Assembly (NCBI GenBank): GCA_015058655.1
Contig: SVBX01000013.1
Location: forward strand, 1 to 64,000
Direction: 5' to 3'
Source: Pseudoselenomonas ruminantium
GTDB lineage: Bacteria; Bacillota; Negativicutes; Selenomonadales; Selenomonadaceae
Length of the DNA stretch: 64,000 bases
This document shows, piece after piece, positions 57,078 to 64,000 of the stretch. How positions within the stretch are numbered: the stretch's first letter is position 1; each line of letters begins with the position of its first letter. The translations under genes and the position numbers were made by a program. Below the pieces are notes generated by a model. That model ran no database searches. It had not been told where the DNA came from and saw nothing but the letters and a program-made list of their open reading frames with translations.

Positions 57078-57562
57078 GAACCCCACCTGCCCATTCATCA
57101 GCAGGGGAAGAAGAAAGTCACGGAGAGACGTCAGGTGTTGGTTCTCTTGCGACAAGTTATACCGTAATAGGTAGTGTTTCTTTACTTGTCTCCCGAAGAT
57201 ATTGGCAAGTTCTATATCCATTGATATGGGATAATCCATTATGTGTTGTTTGTCGCCTCTTGGCATTTTTGTTCCCTTGGCTCCGGCTATGTCGTAATAA
57301 AAGAAGGAATCCTGGCACAATGTTGCATATATAACTCGGAAGAAGATGTCCCCCACCTATAGAGGTGGGGGACATCTTCTTCCGAGTTATATTCCATCTT
57401 GCCGCCGCTGCTTTTGTAGGGGCGGCCTTTTTTATCCGGGAAGTCGAATTGCAGGAAATAGTAGTCGTAGAGGGGTTTGGAGAGGGATTCGAGGGTTGAG
57501 ATAATGTTGTTGTTGCTGTTGATTTTGTTATCTATACACTCAAGGAGAGCCTTCAGGAGGGA
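57078..57562 (-). pseudogene. hsdS remnants (type I restriction specificity subunit), split by a palindrome
   Basis: Two pieces on the minus strand. 57386-57562 encodes the central conserved region of HsdS (LLKALLECIDNKI, LSKPLYDYYFLQFDFPD, GRPYKSSGGKMEYN). 57078-57323, in another frame, encodes the C-terminal end (SFFYYDIAGAKGTKMPRGDK, ENQHLTSLRDFLLPLLMNGQ). The 60-bp perfect palindrome at 57331-57390 lies exactly between them. Both target-recognition domains are largely missing. Non-functional. Confidence 0.75.
57331..57390. repeat. Perfect 28-bp-arm palindrome (copy D of structured repeat)
   Basis: The left arm begins ATAACTCGGAAGAAGATG and ends ...CCCCCACCT; after a 4-base ATAG loop the exact complement follows. 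It consists of two copies of the 5' end of the structured repeat (see 1626) joined head to head, inside an hsdS remnant. Confidence 0.85.
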
Positions 57563-57696
57563 GGGGGGAAGATATTGGTGCTCTTGTGTACCTGCGTACG
57601 GATTTCTTTGGTGGAAAGGTACTGATACCCCAGCCGGGAAAGATGCATCAAGGCCGGAATCTTCACCCGGGAATCCTCTGAAAAATGCTTGCCCAT
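57553..57696 (-). pseudogene. hsdR 5' remnant (type I restriction endonuclease subunit)
   Basis: The frame MGKHFSEDSRVKIPALMHLSRLGYQYLS (48 codons to a stop) is the typical HsdR N-terminus, preceded by AAGGGAGTG. It runs into hsdS sequence by a deletion that removed nearly all of hsdR. The C-terminal tail of an HsdR is found separately at 4302-4616. Confidence 0.75.
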
Positions 57697-57878
57697 GACT
57701 GTCACTCCCTTGAAAAGGATTGTTATGTGAATAGTATAGCAAAACAAAAGGCGGGTGTCACTTGGTAAAAAGCTTAGGGTGATAGCCTGGTGGCATCAGG
57801 CGTGTTTCAAAAACTCCGCACATCTGGTGCGACATATGCTGGAGAAGTGGTGACGGCTTATGCTGTAATGGTTTATGG

Positions 57879-57907
57879 TTGAAAATTTAGTATATTTATG
57901 CTAGACT
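57879..57907 (+). promoter_or_regulatory. Promoter of the mntA-hepT pair
   Basis: TTGAAA, 17 bp, TAGACT. It is followed by a trace ATAACTCGG (57911-57919), which is the first nine bases of the structured repeat. Confidence 0.5.
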
Positions 57908-57960
57908 ATGTATAACTCGGCGTATCCTAATTGAGTGTTTCGCCACTTTGAGTGCGAGTG

Positions 57961-57990
57961 AAAAGGAGGCGGACATTCAGTCCGCCTTTT
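57961..57990 (+). promoter_or_regulatory. Leader hairpin before mntA
   Basis: AAAAGG-A-GGCGGAC / GTCCGCCTTTT forms a terminator-like hairpin with T-run in the leader, 24 bp before mntA. It may attenuate or terminate transcription into the toxin-antitoxin pair. The other bases of 57743-58013 show nothing further. Confidence 0.5.
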
Positions 57991-58013
57991 GTGATTGCAG
58001 GGGAGAGTGTGCC

Positions 58014-58304
58014 ATGCTTAATATAACTGCTATCAAATCGATCGTGTCGCCAATTTGCAAGCGGTATAATATCGACAGGCTATTTCTCTTTGGTTCCTAT
58101 GCCAGGAACGAAGCAAGGGAAGACAGTGATGTTGACTTGCGTGTGGACAGAGGGGCATTGACGGGCTTTGCCTATGGGGGATTTTACGGAGATATACAAA
58201 GGGCGCTGGGCGTGCCTACGGATATTTTGACTACCGAGCAGCTCAAAGATAATTTCCTGCAGGCGATACGAAAAGATGAGGTATTGCTTTATGAAAAAAG
58301 GTGA
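58014..58304 (+). CDS. mntA: MntA-type antitoxin (minimal nucleotidyltransferase)
   Basis: 96 residues with the nucleotidyltransferase motif LFGSYARNEAREDSDVDLRVD (GSx10DxD) followed by a short helical tail. In MntA/HepT (type VII) systems this protein transfers AMP groups from ATP to the HEPN toxin and silences it. The 14-bp overlap with the HEPN gene supports that assignment. ATG 58014 has GGGGAGAG upstream; the frame is open further upstream without a site. Confidence 0.9.
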   Translation: MLNITAIKSIVSPICKRYNIDRLFLFGSYARNEAREDSDVDLRVDRGALTGFAYGGFYGDIQRALGVPTDILTTEQLKDNFLQAIRKDEVLLYEKR

Positions 58305-58707
58305 CAAGGATTATCAGAGATTGGTGCATATCGTCAAGTATTGTGAGAAACTCCGTGCCATTCATGGAAAAATGGGCAGTTATGATGTTTTCGTTGCCAA
58401 GGATAATTATGAAAAAATAGATGTGAGCGCATTCTATATTGGCCAAATCGGTGAGCTTTCACATGGGTTGACAGAAGAATTTCAGAATGAAAATAATGAT
58501 ATTCCATGGAAACAAATCGTTGATATGAGAAATGCGCTTGTTCATAGGTATGGTACTCGTGATACGCGAATTATATGGGATGTCATAGAGGAGGATATTC
58601 CTGTTCTGAATAGGAAATGCAGGGGTTTGCTAAAGGCGCAGAATGCAAAGATAGATGATCAGATAAAGTTTGAATTGGAACAGGAAACAAATATTTTGCT
58701 TGAATAA
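58291..58707 (+). CDS. hepT: HepT-type toxin (HEPN RNase)
   Basis: 138 residues, all-helical HEPN domain. The active-site motif is MRNALVHRYGT (RNxxxHxY, about residues 86-93), a metal-independent RNase site, where the Tyr is the residue AMPylated by MntA in characterised pairs. Start at ATG 58291 inside the end of mntA. Translation coupling keeps antitoxin production ahead of toxin. Confidence 0.9.
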   Translation: MKKGDKDYQRLVHIVKYCEKLRAIHGKMGSYDVFVAKDNYEKIDVSAFYIGQIGELSHGLTEEFQNENNDIPWKQIVDMRNALVHRYGTRDTRIIWDVIEEDIPVLNRKCRGLLKAQNAKIDDQIKFELEQETNILLE

Positions 58708-58723
58708 GAAAGGGAGACAGGAT

Positions 58724-59419
58724 ATGAAAATAGGCATCATCGGCGCTATGAAATCGGAAGTGGAGGCACTCAAGGCTGCCCTGGACACTGCTCGCAAGGA
58801 GAGCAAGGCTTCCATGGAGTTCTGCGAGGGCAGGCTGGGGGCTGTGGAGGCGGTAGTGGTGCAGTGCGGCATCGGCAAGGTCAATGCGGGCATCTGCGCC
58901 CAGATTTTGGTGGACGATTTCCAGGTCACCCATATTATCAACACCGGCGTGGCCGGGGCGCTCAGTGACAAGCTGGAGGTAGGGGATCTGGTGATTTCCA
59001 AAGATGCCGTCCAGCACGATTTCACTGTGGAAGCTATCGGCTTCAAGAAGGGGGAGATTCCCTTCACGGGCAAGGTGGCCTTTGAGGCAGATGAAACCTT
59101 GCGGGCTAAGGCCCTCGCCGCTGTCAAAGAGGTATTGCCGGACATCAGGGCCATGGAGGGCCGGGTCTGCTCCGGCGATCAGTTCATTTCCTCCAGGGAA
59201 GCCAAAGACCGCATTATCGGTGAGTTTGACGGCACCTGCGCCGAAATGGAAGGCGCCGCCATCGCCCAGGTCTGCCATGCCAACCACCTGCCCTTCGTAA
59301 TCCTCCGCGCCATCTCCGACAAGGCCGACGGCAGCGCCCATGTGAGCTTCGAGGAATTCCAGAAGGAAGCGGCCAAGAATTCCGCGCGGCTGGTACAGCA
59401 TATGCTGGAGAAGTGGTAA
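58724..59419 (+). CDS. mtnN: 5'-methylthioadenosine/S-adenosylhomocysteine nucleosidase
   Basis: 231 residues, normal length. It cleaves methylthioadenosine and S-adenosylhomocysteine to adenine and the thioribose. MKIGIIGAMKSEVEAL (catalytic Glu12), INTGVAGALS, VQHDF, GDQFISS and CAEMEGAAIAQVC (purine/ribose site) with AISDKADG (catalytic Asp) are all in place. GGGAGACAGG stands before ATG 58724. It lies 16 bp after hepT, but it is a housekeeping gene with higher GC, so the island boundary falls here. Confidence 0.95.
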   Translation: MKIGIIGAMKSEVEALKAALDTARKESKASMEFCEGRLGAVEAVVVQCGIGKVNAGICAQILVDDFQVTHIINTGVAGALSDKLEVGDLVISKDAVQHDFTVEAIGFKKGEIPFTGKVAFEADETLRAKALAAVKEVLPDIRAMEGRVCSGDQFISSREAKDRIIGEFDGTCAEMEGAAIAQVCHANHLPFVILRAISDKADGSAHVSFEEFQKEAAKNSARLVQHMLEKW

Positions 59420-59480
59420 GGTTTATGCTATACCCTTCTAAAGGGATATATACTGTATGTTGCAGAAAGGAAGGGTAGTT

Positions 59481-59714
59481 ATGTCTGTCATGCTTGACTA
59501 TGCTCCCGATGATATTGCCCTGATACAGGAGCAGGCGAAGGCCAGCAACACCAGCGTAGAGGAGTTTATCCGTCAGGCCTCCCTCAAGGCGGCTAGGAAT
59601 GCTGCTTATCTGGCTAAATTAGACCGTTCCAGGGAAGAGTTTCAGCAGGGGAAGGTTGTGGCGTTTACTGATGAAGAATGGGAGAAGTATATAAATGCCC
59701 AAGATATTCAGTGA
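59481..59714 (+). CDS. Orphan RelB/DinJ-like antitoxin
   Basis: 77 residues: a ribbon-helix-helix start (MSVMLDYAPDDIALIQEQAKASNTSVEEFIRQASL) that binds DNA as a dimer, then an extended C-terminal part (SREEFQQGKVVAFTDEEWEKYI) typical for toxin wrapping. No toxin gene follows; a repeat and a convergent gene come next. ATG 59481 with AAAGGAAGGG is preferred to the earlier in-frame ATG. Confidence 0.7.
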   Translation: MSVMLDYAPDDIALIQEQAKASNTSVEEFIRQASLKAARNAAYLAKLDRSREEFQQGKVVAFTDEEWEKYINAQDIQ

Positions 59715-59721
59715 TATATCA

Positions 59722-59804
59722 TTTCCTGCAAGGGTCACTACGAGGATTGAAAAATAAGGCAGACAGAAAGCCCGGAGCACGATGATGTGCTCCGGGCTTT
59801 TTTG
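59722..59804 (+). terminator. Hairpin repeat copy 3 acting as terminator
   Basis: The same family as 43401-43505 and 46507-46628 (TTTCCTGCAAGGG...GAGGATTGAA...AAGCCCGGAGCACGATG), here ending in GGGCTTTTTT, a functional-looking terminator for the antitoxin gene and, in reverse, the chemoreceptor operon. Confidence 0.75.
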
Positions 59805-59823
59805 AAGTGTATCCTAAAGGGGG

Positions 59824-61530
59824 TCATACCTTGAACTTCGCCACTTGCTGCTTGAGGTTTTCTGCGCCCTGCTGGGAGATGTTGATTTTGTCCAGGATGT
59901 CGTTGGCCTTCTGGGCCACCAGGGTGACTTTTTCGGCTACGGTGGTGTTGCCTACGGCTCCTTCGTGGGTGGCTTTGGCGATTTCTTCCATGGCGTTGCC
60001 CATGATTCCTACGGAGTCTGATAGTTCCTTGGAGGTGGTGTTGCTCTTCTGGGCGAAGCCCCTGAGGTAGTCGGCATCCTCACGGTACTGATCGGCGGTT
60101 TCATTGATGAGGGCATAGTCCTTGCTGACCTTATCCTCCATGAATTTCAGCAGGCCGAAGGCGCCGTTGGAGAGGTTCTGCACGGAGGCGGTGACTTTGT
60201 TGGTGAGGCTCTGGATGTTTTCGGCGGTGTCGTGGGACTGCTCGGCCAGCTTGCGCACCTCGTCTGCCACTACGGCAAAGCCCCTGCCGTGCTCGCCTGC
60301 CCGGGCGGCCTCGATGGCGGCGTTCAGGGCCAGGAGGTTGGTCTGCTCGGCTATCTCGGTGATCTCGCCTGTGAGGTTATTGATTTGGTCCACGACCTTG
60401 GCGGATTCGATGGCTTCCTCCACGGAGGTCTTGGTGGCGCTGTAGACGCTTTCTGCTTCTTTGGAGGATTGGGACATGGTGGCTTGGAGGCGGCTGGCCC
60501 GCTCTGCTACCTGTATGGTGTAGTTCTCGCTTTCCTCGGCACCGCGGGCATTTTCGTGAATCTTGTCCCCTATGGTGTCGCTGAGGTGCTGGAGGTTCAC
60601 TGTGGAGGCGGCCGTTTCTTCCATGCCGGCGGCCATTTCCTCCGTGGCGGCGGACATATCCTGGGTGCTTTCGTTCAGCTCGCCTACCAGCTGCTGCACT
60701 TCCTGCACCATGTCAGCGCTGTTGTCAGCTTCGTGCCTTACTTCCGTGAGGACTGCCCGCAGGGATTTCTGCATCTTGGCGAGGGCCTGCACCATGCTGC
60801 CCACTTCGTCCTGGCGGTTGCTGAGTTCTGCGGGCAAGTCCAGGGAAAGGTCGCCGTCTGCTACGGCATCGAGCTGGCGCACGGATTCCCGCAGGGGTAT
60901 GGCGATGTTCCGGGCTATGATGGTGGCGGCGCCCACGCCCACGATGAGTCCCAGCAGGATGATGCCCATAAAGATCTTGATGGTCCTGTCATAGCTGGCG
61001 CTGCTTTCCTCGAAGAGCAGCTTGCCCTGGAGCACATTGTCCGGGGTCAGCACGGAGAGGTTGGCGCCGATGGCGTTGACTTCTGAGAGGTTGTCCAGGA
61101 TTTTGGCTTTGTCCTGGGGGCTCATGCCCAGAGATTCCGTGGCTTTCACCTTGGCGGAGAAGTCCGTCAGGTTCTTTTCCAGCTCTGCGATGGTCTCCTG
61201 AGCCCGCTGGCTGCGGTCGATTTCCTTGACTTTCGCCACATCATCCTGGAGAATCTTCAGCTTGTTGGAGATATCTTCCAGCACCACCTTGCGGTTTTCC
61301 ACGGTGAAATTCTGCTGCTGGATATATGATACATGAGAGATGATGGCGCGCAGCTGGTTGTTGGCATCGTTGAGGTACTGGGTGGTCATGAGGTTGTAGT
61401 TGTACATATCGTCGATGGACTGCTTGGCCTGGCTGTTGGCAAAGATGCCCACCACCGCCACCCCGCAGGTGATGAACAGCATGATGATGGCCAGCAGGAG
61501 GATCTTGGCCCTTACGCTCAGTTGATTCAT
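59824..61530 (-). CDS. Methyl-accepting chemotaxis protein
   Basis: 568 residues. Transmembrane helix 1 (about 9-30), a periplasmic four-helix-bundle (4HB_MCP) sensor (about 31-187), transmembrane helix 2 (188-208), HAMP domain (about 209-262, [15 protein letters not shown]) and a cytoplasmic signalling hairpin with tip [20 protein letters not shown]. No C-terminal CheR-binding pentapeptide. It is 13 bp downstream of the sugar-binding lipoprotein gene, so it probably reads the liganded state of that protein. Confidence 0.93.
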   Translation of the reverse strand: MNQLSVRAKILLLAIIMLFITCGVAVVGIFANSQAKQSIDDMYNYNLMTTQYLNDANNQLRAIISHVSYIQQQNFTVENRKVVLEDISNKLKILQDDVAKVKEIDRSQRAQETIAELEKNLTDFSAKVKATESLGMSPQDKAKILDNLSEVNAIGANLSVLTPDNVLQGKLLFEESSASYDRTIKIFMGIILLGLIVGVGAATIIARNIAIPLRESVRQLDAVADGDLSLDLPAELSNRQDEVGSMVQALAKMQKSLRAVLTEVRHEADNSADMVQEVQQLVGELNESTQDMSAATEEMAAGMEETAASTVNLQHLSDTIGDKIHENARGAEESENYTIQVAERASRLQATMSQSSKEAESVYSATKTSVEEAIESAKVVDQINNLTGEITEIAEQTNLLALNAAIEAARAGEHGRGFAVVADEVRKLAEQSHDTAENIQSLTNKVTASVQNLSNGAFGLLKFMEDKVSKDYALINETADQYREDADYLRGFAQKSNTTSKELSDSVGIMGNAMEEIAKATHEGAVGNTTVAEKVTLVAQKANDILDKINISQQGAENLKQQVAKFKV

Positions 61531-61543
61531 AGTGTCTCCCTCC

Positions 61544-62467
61544 TTATTTGAACTGGGCAGCGTTTTCTTTGGTGATTTCCGTGAACGGCACCTTCACTTC
61601 ATCGGTGGGGATGGTGCCGGACAGGGCGGTTTTCAGGAGGTTTGCGATGCCCTCTGCGGTCTTGTCTGCGTCTTGCTTGACGGTCTGGGACATTTCCCCG
61701 GCTGCCACTGCCTTGACGGCGTAATCCATGGCATCGACCCCGGAGACGATCACGCCCTGGTTGCGGCCGGCGGCCTTCAAGGCTTTCAGGGCACCCCAGG
61801 CCATGTTGTCATTTCCTGCCACCACGGCATCGATTTGGGGATAGACCTGCAGCCAGAGGGTCATGTCCTTGAGGCCCTCGGCTTCGCTCCAATTGCCATC
61901 GGCCTTGGCCAGCAGCTGGATGTCGCTGCGCTTGTCAAGGCAGGCTTCCTTGAAACCCTCCCAGCGCAGGCGGGCGCTGCTCTGGCTGCTCTCGCCCATG
62001 AGGTAGACTATCTTGGCGCCCTGGGGCAGGTGCTTGGCCAGGTATTCTCCCTGGAGCTTGCCTGCCTGCTTCTCGTCTGACATGACGCTGGCGAACTTGC
62101 CCCCGTTCAGGTCACGGTTGGTGGCGATGACTGGCACGCCTGCCTGGTTGGCCTTTTCTATGGCGGGGATGACGGCATCGCCGTCCACGGCCAGCACCAC
62201 GATGGCGGCGGGTTTCTGGGCGATGGCTTCGTTGAGCTGGTCAATCTGCAGGTTGGCATCGCCGTTGGCGTTCAGGAATTCCACATCTACTCCCTGGGGC
62301 ATATTGGACTTAACCCCTTCGTATAGCTTGCCCGTGAAGTCGGTGGCTTCTGCGTGGGCGGCAAAGTAGACTTTCTGCCCCGCGCTGCTTCCCGAACCGC
62401 AGCCGGGCAGGGCTAAAAGGGCTGCCAGCGCGCAGGATGCGGCGATGGCTTGGAAAGACTTTTTCAT
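61544..62467 (-). CDS. Sugar-binding lipoprotein, RbsB-like, paired with chemoreceptor
   Basis: 307 residues. Signal peptide with lipobox LPGC (Cys about 23), then a Peripla_BP_4 (ribose/galactose-type) two-lobe domain: [88 protein letters not shown]. No ABC permease or ATPase gene is nearby, so its job may be sensing and not uptake. TAGGAGTG stands before ATG 62467. First gene of a two-gene operon. Confidence 0.9.
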   Translation of the reverse strand: MKKSFQAIAASCALAALLALPGCGSGSSAGQKVYFAAHAEATDFTGKLYEGVKSNMPQGVDVEFLNANGDANLQIDQLNEAIAQKPAAIVVLAVDGDAVIPAIEKANQAGVPVIATNRDLNGGKFASVMSDEKQAGKLQGEYLAKHLPQGAKIVYLMGESSQSSARLRWEGFKEACLDKRSDIQLLAKADGNWSEAEGLKDMTLWLQVYPQIDAVVAGNDNMAWGALKALKAAGRNQGVIVSGVDAMDYAVKAVAAGEMSQTVKQDADKTAEGIANLLKTALSGTIPTDEVKVPFTEITKENAAQFK

Positions 62468-62662
62468 AAGCAACACTCCTATCTGATGGGCAGAGCTTCC
62501 GTATAACTGCCATAAAAGGATACTTCAAGCACATTTATTCTGCATGGCGGGGTGTTTTTCCTCTTGCTGGAAAAATATTGGCTGTCAGGTGATGGCAGGA
62601 ATAATTCGGAGCGGGGGAGAATTCATCAATGGTTGCACAGCGTTCGGAAAGGGGGCTTTTTT

Positions 62663-63850
62663 ATGGAGGAATCCATCCTGGTCATCCCGCTTGAGGGAAG
62701 ACTTGATTCCTTGGCTGCGCCTGCCCTCGGACGGGAGATTGACCGGCTGCGGGGCGCGCAGGAATACGAGGCACTGGTTTTTGATGCGAAGAAATTGACT
62801 TACATTTCTTCCGTAGGCCTGCGCATCATCATGCAGGTCATCAAGGAGGAGCAGGCACAGAAGCATGCTCCGGTTTCTATCATCGAAGCCCATAAGGATA
62901 TTTATGAGATTATGGAAATGACAGGGCTGACCGAACTGGTCAGGGTGGAAAAAGGCTTCCGGGAAATAAGCCTGGAGGGAAGCCGCCCCATTGGCAAGGG
63001 CTTTTTTGGCCAGGTCTTCCAGCTTGACGAGGATACGGTGGTCAAGCTGTACTCTGATGGCAAGGAAAGCCTGCCGCTGATGGAACGGGAGCGTTCCCTG
63101 GCCAGGAAGGCCTTCATCAAGGGCATTCCCACGGCTATTCCCTATGATATCGTGCGGGTAGGCGACCAATATGGGACGGTATTTGAACTGCTGCAGGCTC
63201 AGACCTTCAATGACCTGGTGAGGGAACATGAGCATGACCGGGGAAAATTGGAAGAGATCATGGCCCTTTATGTCAGCTGCCTGAAGCAGGTCCATGCCAC
63301 GGAAATGGATAGGGGAGAGCTGCCTCTGGCCAGGGACATCATGCTGGAACGGCTCCAGTCCTTGCAGGAGGCGTTGCCCATGGAGATTAGCGGCAGGCTG
63401 CGGAACCTGCTGACGGAGCTGCCGGAGGATCTGCATGTGGTGCATGGTGATTTCCAGATGAAGAATGTGATGCTATGCCATGGGGAACCCATGCTCATAG
63501 ATATGGAAACCATGTGTGCAGGCCAGCCTATTTTCGACCTGCAGGCTCTGTATGTGTCCTACAAGGCCTTCAAGGAAGACGAGCCGGGCAATGCCATGGC
63601 CTTTATGGGACTGCACGATGAGACTCAGGATTATATCTGGCAACGGCTGCTGGAACTCTATTTCGGCACGGAGGACAGGGGGCGGCTGAAGGCTCTGGAG
63701 GACAAGATCCGTGTAGTAGCATATATCCGGTTCCTTCATATTCTCGAAAATACCTGGCATAAGGGCAGGGCACTCACCGAAGTGCGCATAAAAAATACCC
63801 GGAAGCAGCTGCAGGAACTGCTGTCCCGGGTAGATTCCCTCTCCTTGTAA
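62663..63850 (+). CDS. STAS domain fused to an aminoglycoside-phosphotransferase-like kinase
   Basis: 395 residues, cytoplasmic. Residues 1-105 form a STAS anti-sigma-antagonist domain (LVIPLEGRLDSLAAPALGREI; LTYISSVGLRII with the phosphorylatable Ser pair). Residues about 110-395 form an APH/choline-kinase-like domain: glycine loop IGKGFFGQVFQL, VVKLY with the ATP Lys, HVVHGDFQMKNVML (catalytic HGD and Asn) and LIDMET (metal Asp). Similar fusions occur in anaerobic Firmicutes; the substrate is unknown. ATG 62663 follows AAAGGGGGC. The kinase might phosphorylate the STAS Ser in cis or in trans (speculation). Confidence 0.85.
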   Translation: MEESILVIPLEGRLDSLAAPALGREIDRLRGAQEYEALVFDAKKLTYISSVGLRIIMQVIKEEQAQKHAPVSIIEAHKDIYEIMEMTGLTELVRVEKGFREISLEGSRPIGKGFFGQVFQLDEDTVVKLYSDGKESLPLMERERSLARKAFIKGIPTAIPYDIVRVGDQYGTVFELLQAQTFNDLVREHEHDRGKLEEIMALYVSCLKQVHATEMDRGELPLARDIMLERLQSLQEALPMEISGRLRNLLTELPEDLHVVHGDFQMKNVMLCHGEPMLIDMETMCAGQPIFDLQALYVSYKAFKEDEPGNAMAFMGLHDETQDYIWQRLLELYFGTEDRGRLKALEDKIRVVAYIRFLHILENTWHKGRALTEVRIKNTRKQLQELLSRVDSLSL

Positions 63851-63874
63851 GATTATTTATCATTGTAAGCAGCC

Positions 63875-63925
63875 CTCCCCCCACCACCGCCTGCGGCGGT
63901 CCCCCGCCCCCTATGGGGGCGGACA
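63875..63925. repeat. Double-hairpin repeat, core-only copy
   Basis: CCCCCCACC, then ACCGCC/GGCGGT, then CCGCCCCC/GGGGGCGG, matching the core of 7632-7756. The first stem has changed from ACCATC/GATGGT to ACCGCC/GGCGGT while remaining paired. The last 75 bases of the window show no further feature. Confidence 0.75.
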
Positions 63926-64000
63926 TTGGGTATGAGCAATAATTGTGTCGTTTGCTATAATCTCAGCCAGCCTTGGTATACAGGCTGTAATAAAGCCCCT

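Noticed and set aside
57078..57696. A functional type I restriction system
   Set aside because: hsdR is reduced to 48 codons, hsdS lacks its recognition domains and changes frame, and no hsdM is present in the window.
43401..59804. GAGGATTGAA-containing repeats as a possible CRISPR array
   Set aside because: The units are single, 3-13 kb apart, with no regular spacers and no cas genes. They behave as dispersed terminator-like repeats.

Overview
The window looks like chromosome of a rumen-type Selenomonas (Negativicutes; didermic Firmicutes). This rests on four things: a 538-residue GH43 xylosidase/arabinofuranosidase that closely matches what I remember of the S. ruminantium SXA enzyme, two PTP-like phytases of the S. 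ruminantium PhyA type, outer-membrane and lipoprotein genes beside Firmicute-type promoters, and GC-rich genes with strong AGGAGG sites. The species is inferred, not proven.

Layout. 1-0.3 kb: the end of an rRNA operon with tandem 5S genes. 0.4-15.4 kb: mixed housekeeping and secreted genes (Bcr-type MFS pump, two secreted phytases, HAD phosphatase, vWA lipoprotein, a periplasmic-sensor EAL protein, HD hydrolase, AAA/PD-(D/E)XK protein, headless chemoreceptor). 15.6-20.9 kb: gluconate operon (kinase, 6-phosphogluconate dehydrogenase, permease) followed by an RpiR regulator. 21.4-30.0 kb: a divergent pentose locus, with xylulokinase, DUF4867, GPH symporter, GH43 enzyme and LacI regulator on the minus strand and a FucI/AraA-type isomerase on the plus strand. 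The two divergent promoters each carry a matching downstream operator. 30.3-32.1 kb: an [FeFe]-hydrogenase-like protein fused to a GGDEF domain. 32.7-43.3 kb: a seven-gene exopolysaccharide operon built around a PilZ-GT2 synthase. 44.1-46.4 kb: a Tat-exported flavoprotein and a secreted alpha/beta-fold protein.

46.7-59.7 kb is an accessory/defence island. It holds an orphan MNT protein, an ArdC remnant, an AT-rich four-gene operon (NurA-like, HerA-like ATPase, GHKL/HSP90-like ATPase, radical SAM protein) behind a serine recombinase, an AbiEi/AbiEii pair, remnants of a type I restriction locus, a MntA/HepT pair and an orphan antitoxin. The NurA-HerA-GHKL-radical SAM operon is my best candidate for an undescribed system. 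59.8-64 kb: a chemoreceptor paired with a sugar-binding lipoprotein, and a STAS-kinase fusion.

Two themes cut across the window. First, c-di-GMP: one EAL protein, one redox/H2-sensor-like GGDEF protein and one PilZ-controlled polysaccharide synthase lie within 35 kb. Second, many intergenic regions are filled with structured repeats and MITE-like elements, including two with 10-bp target duplications that carry the same core between unrelated terminal repeats. No transposase gene, tRNA, CRISPR array or prophage was seen. Everything here is from reading the sequence; no database search was run.
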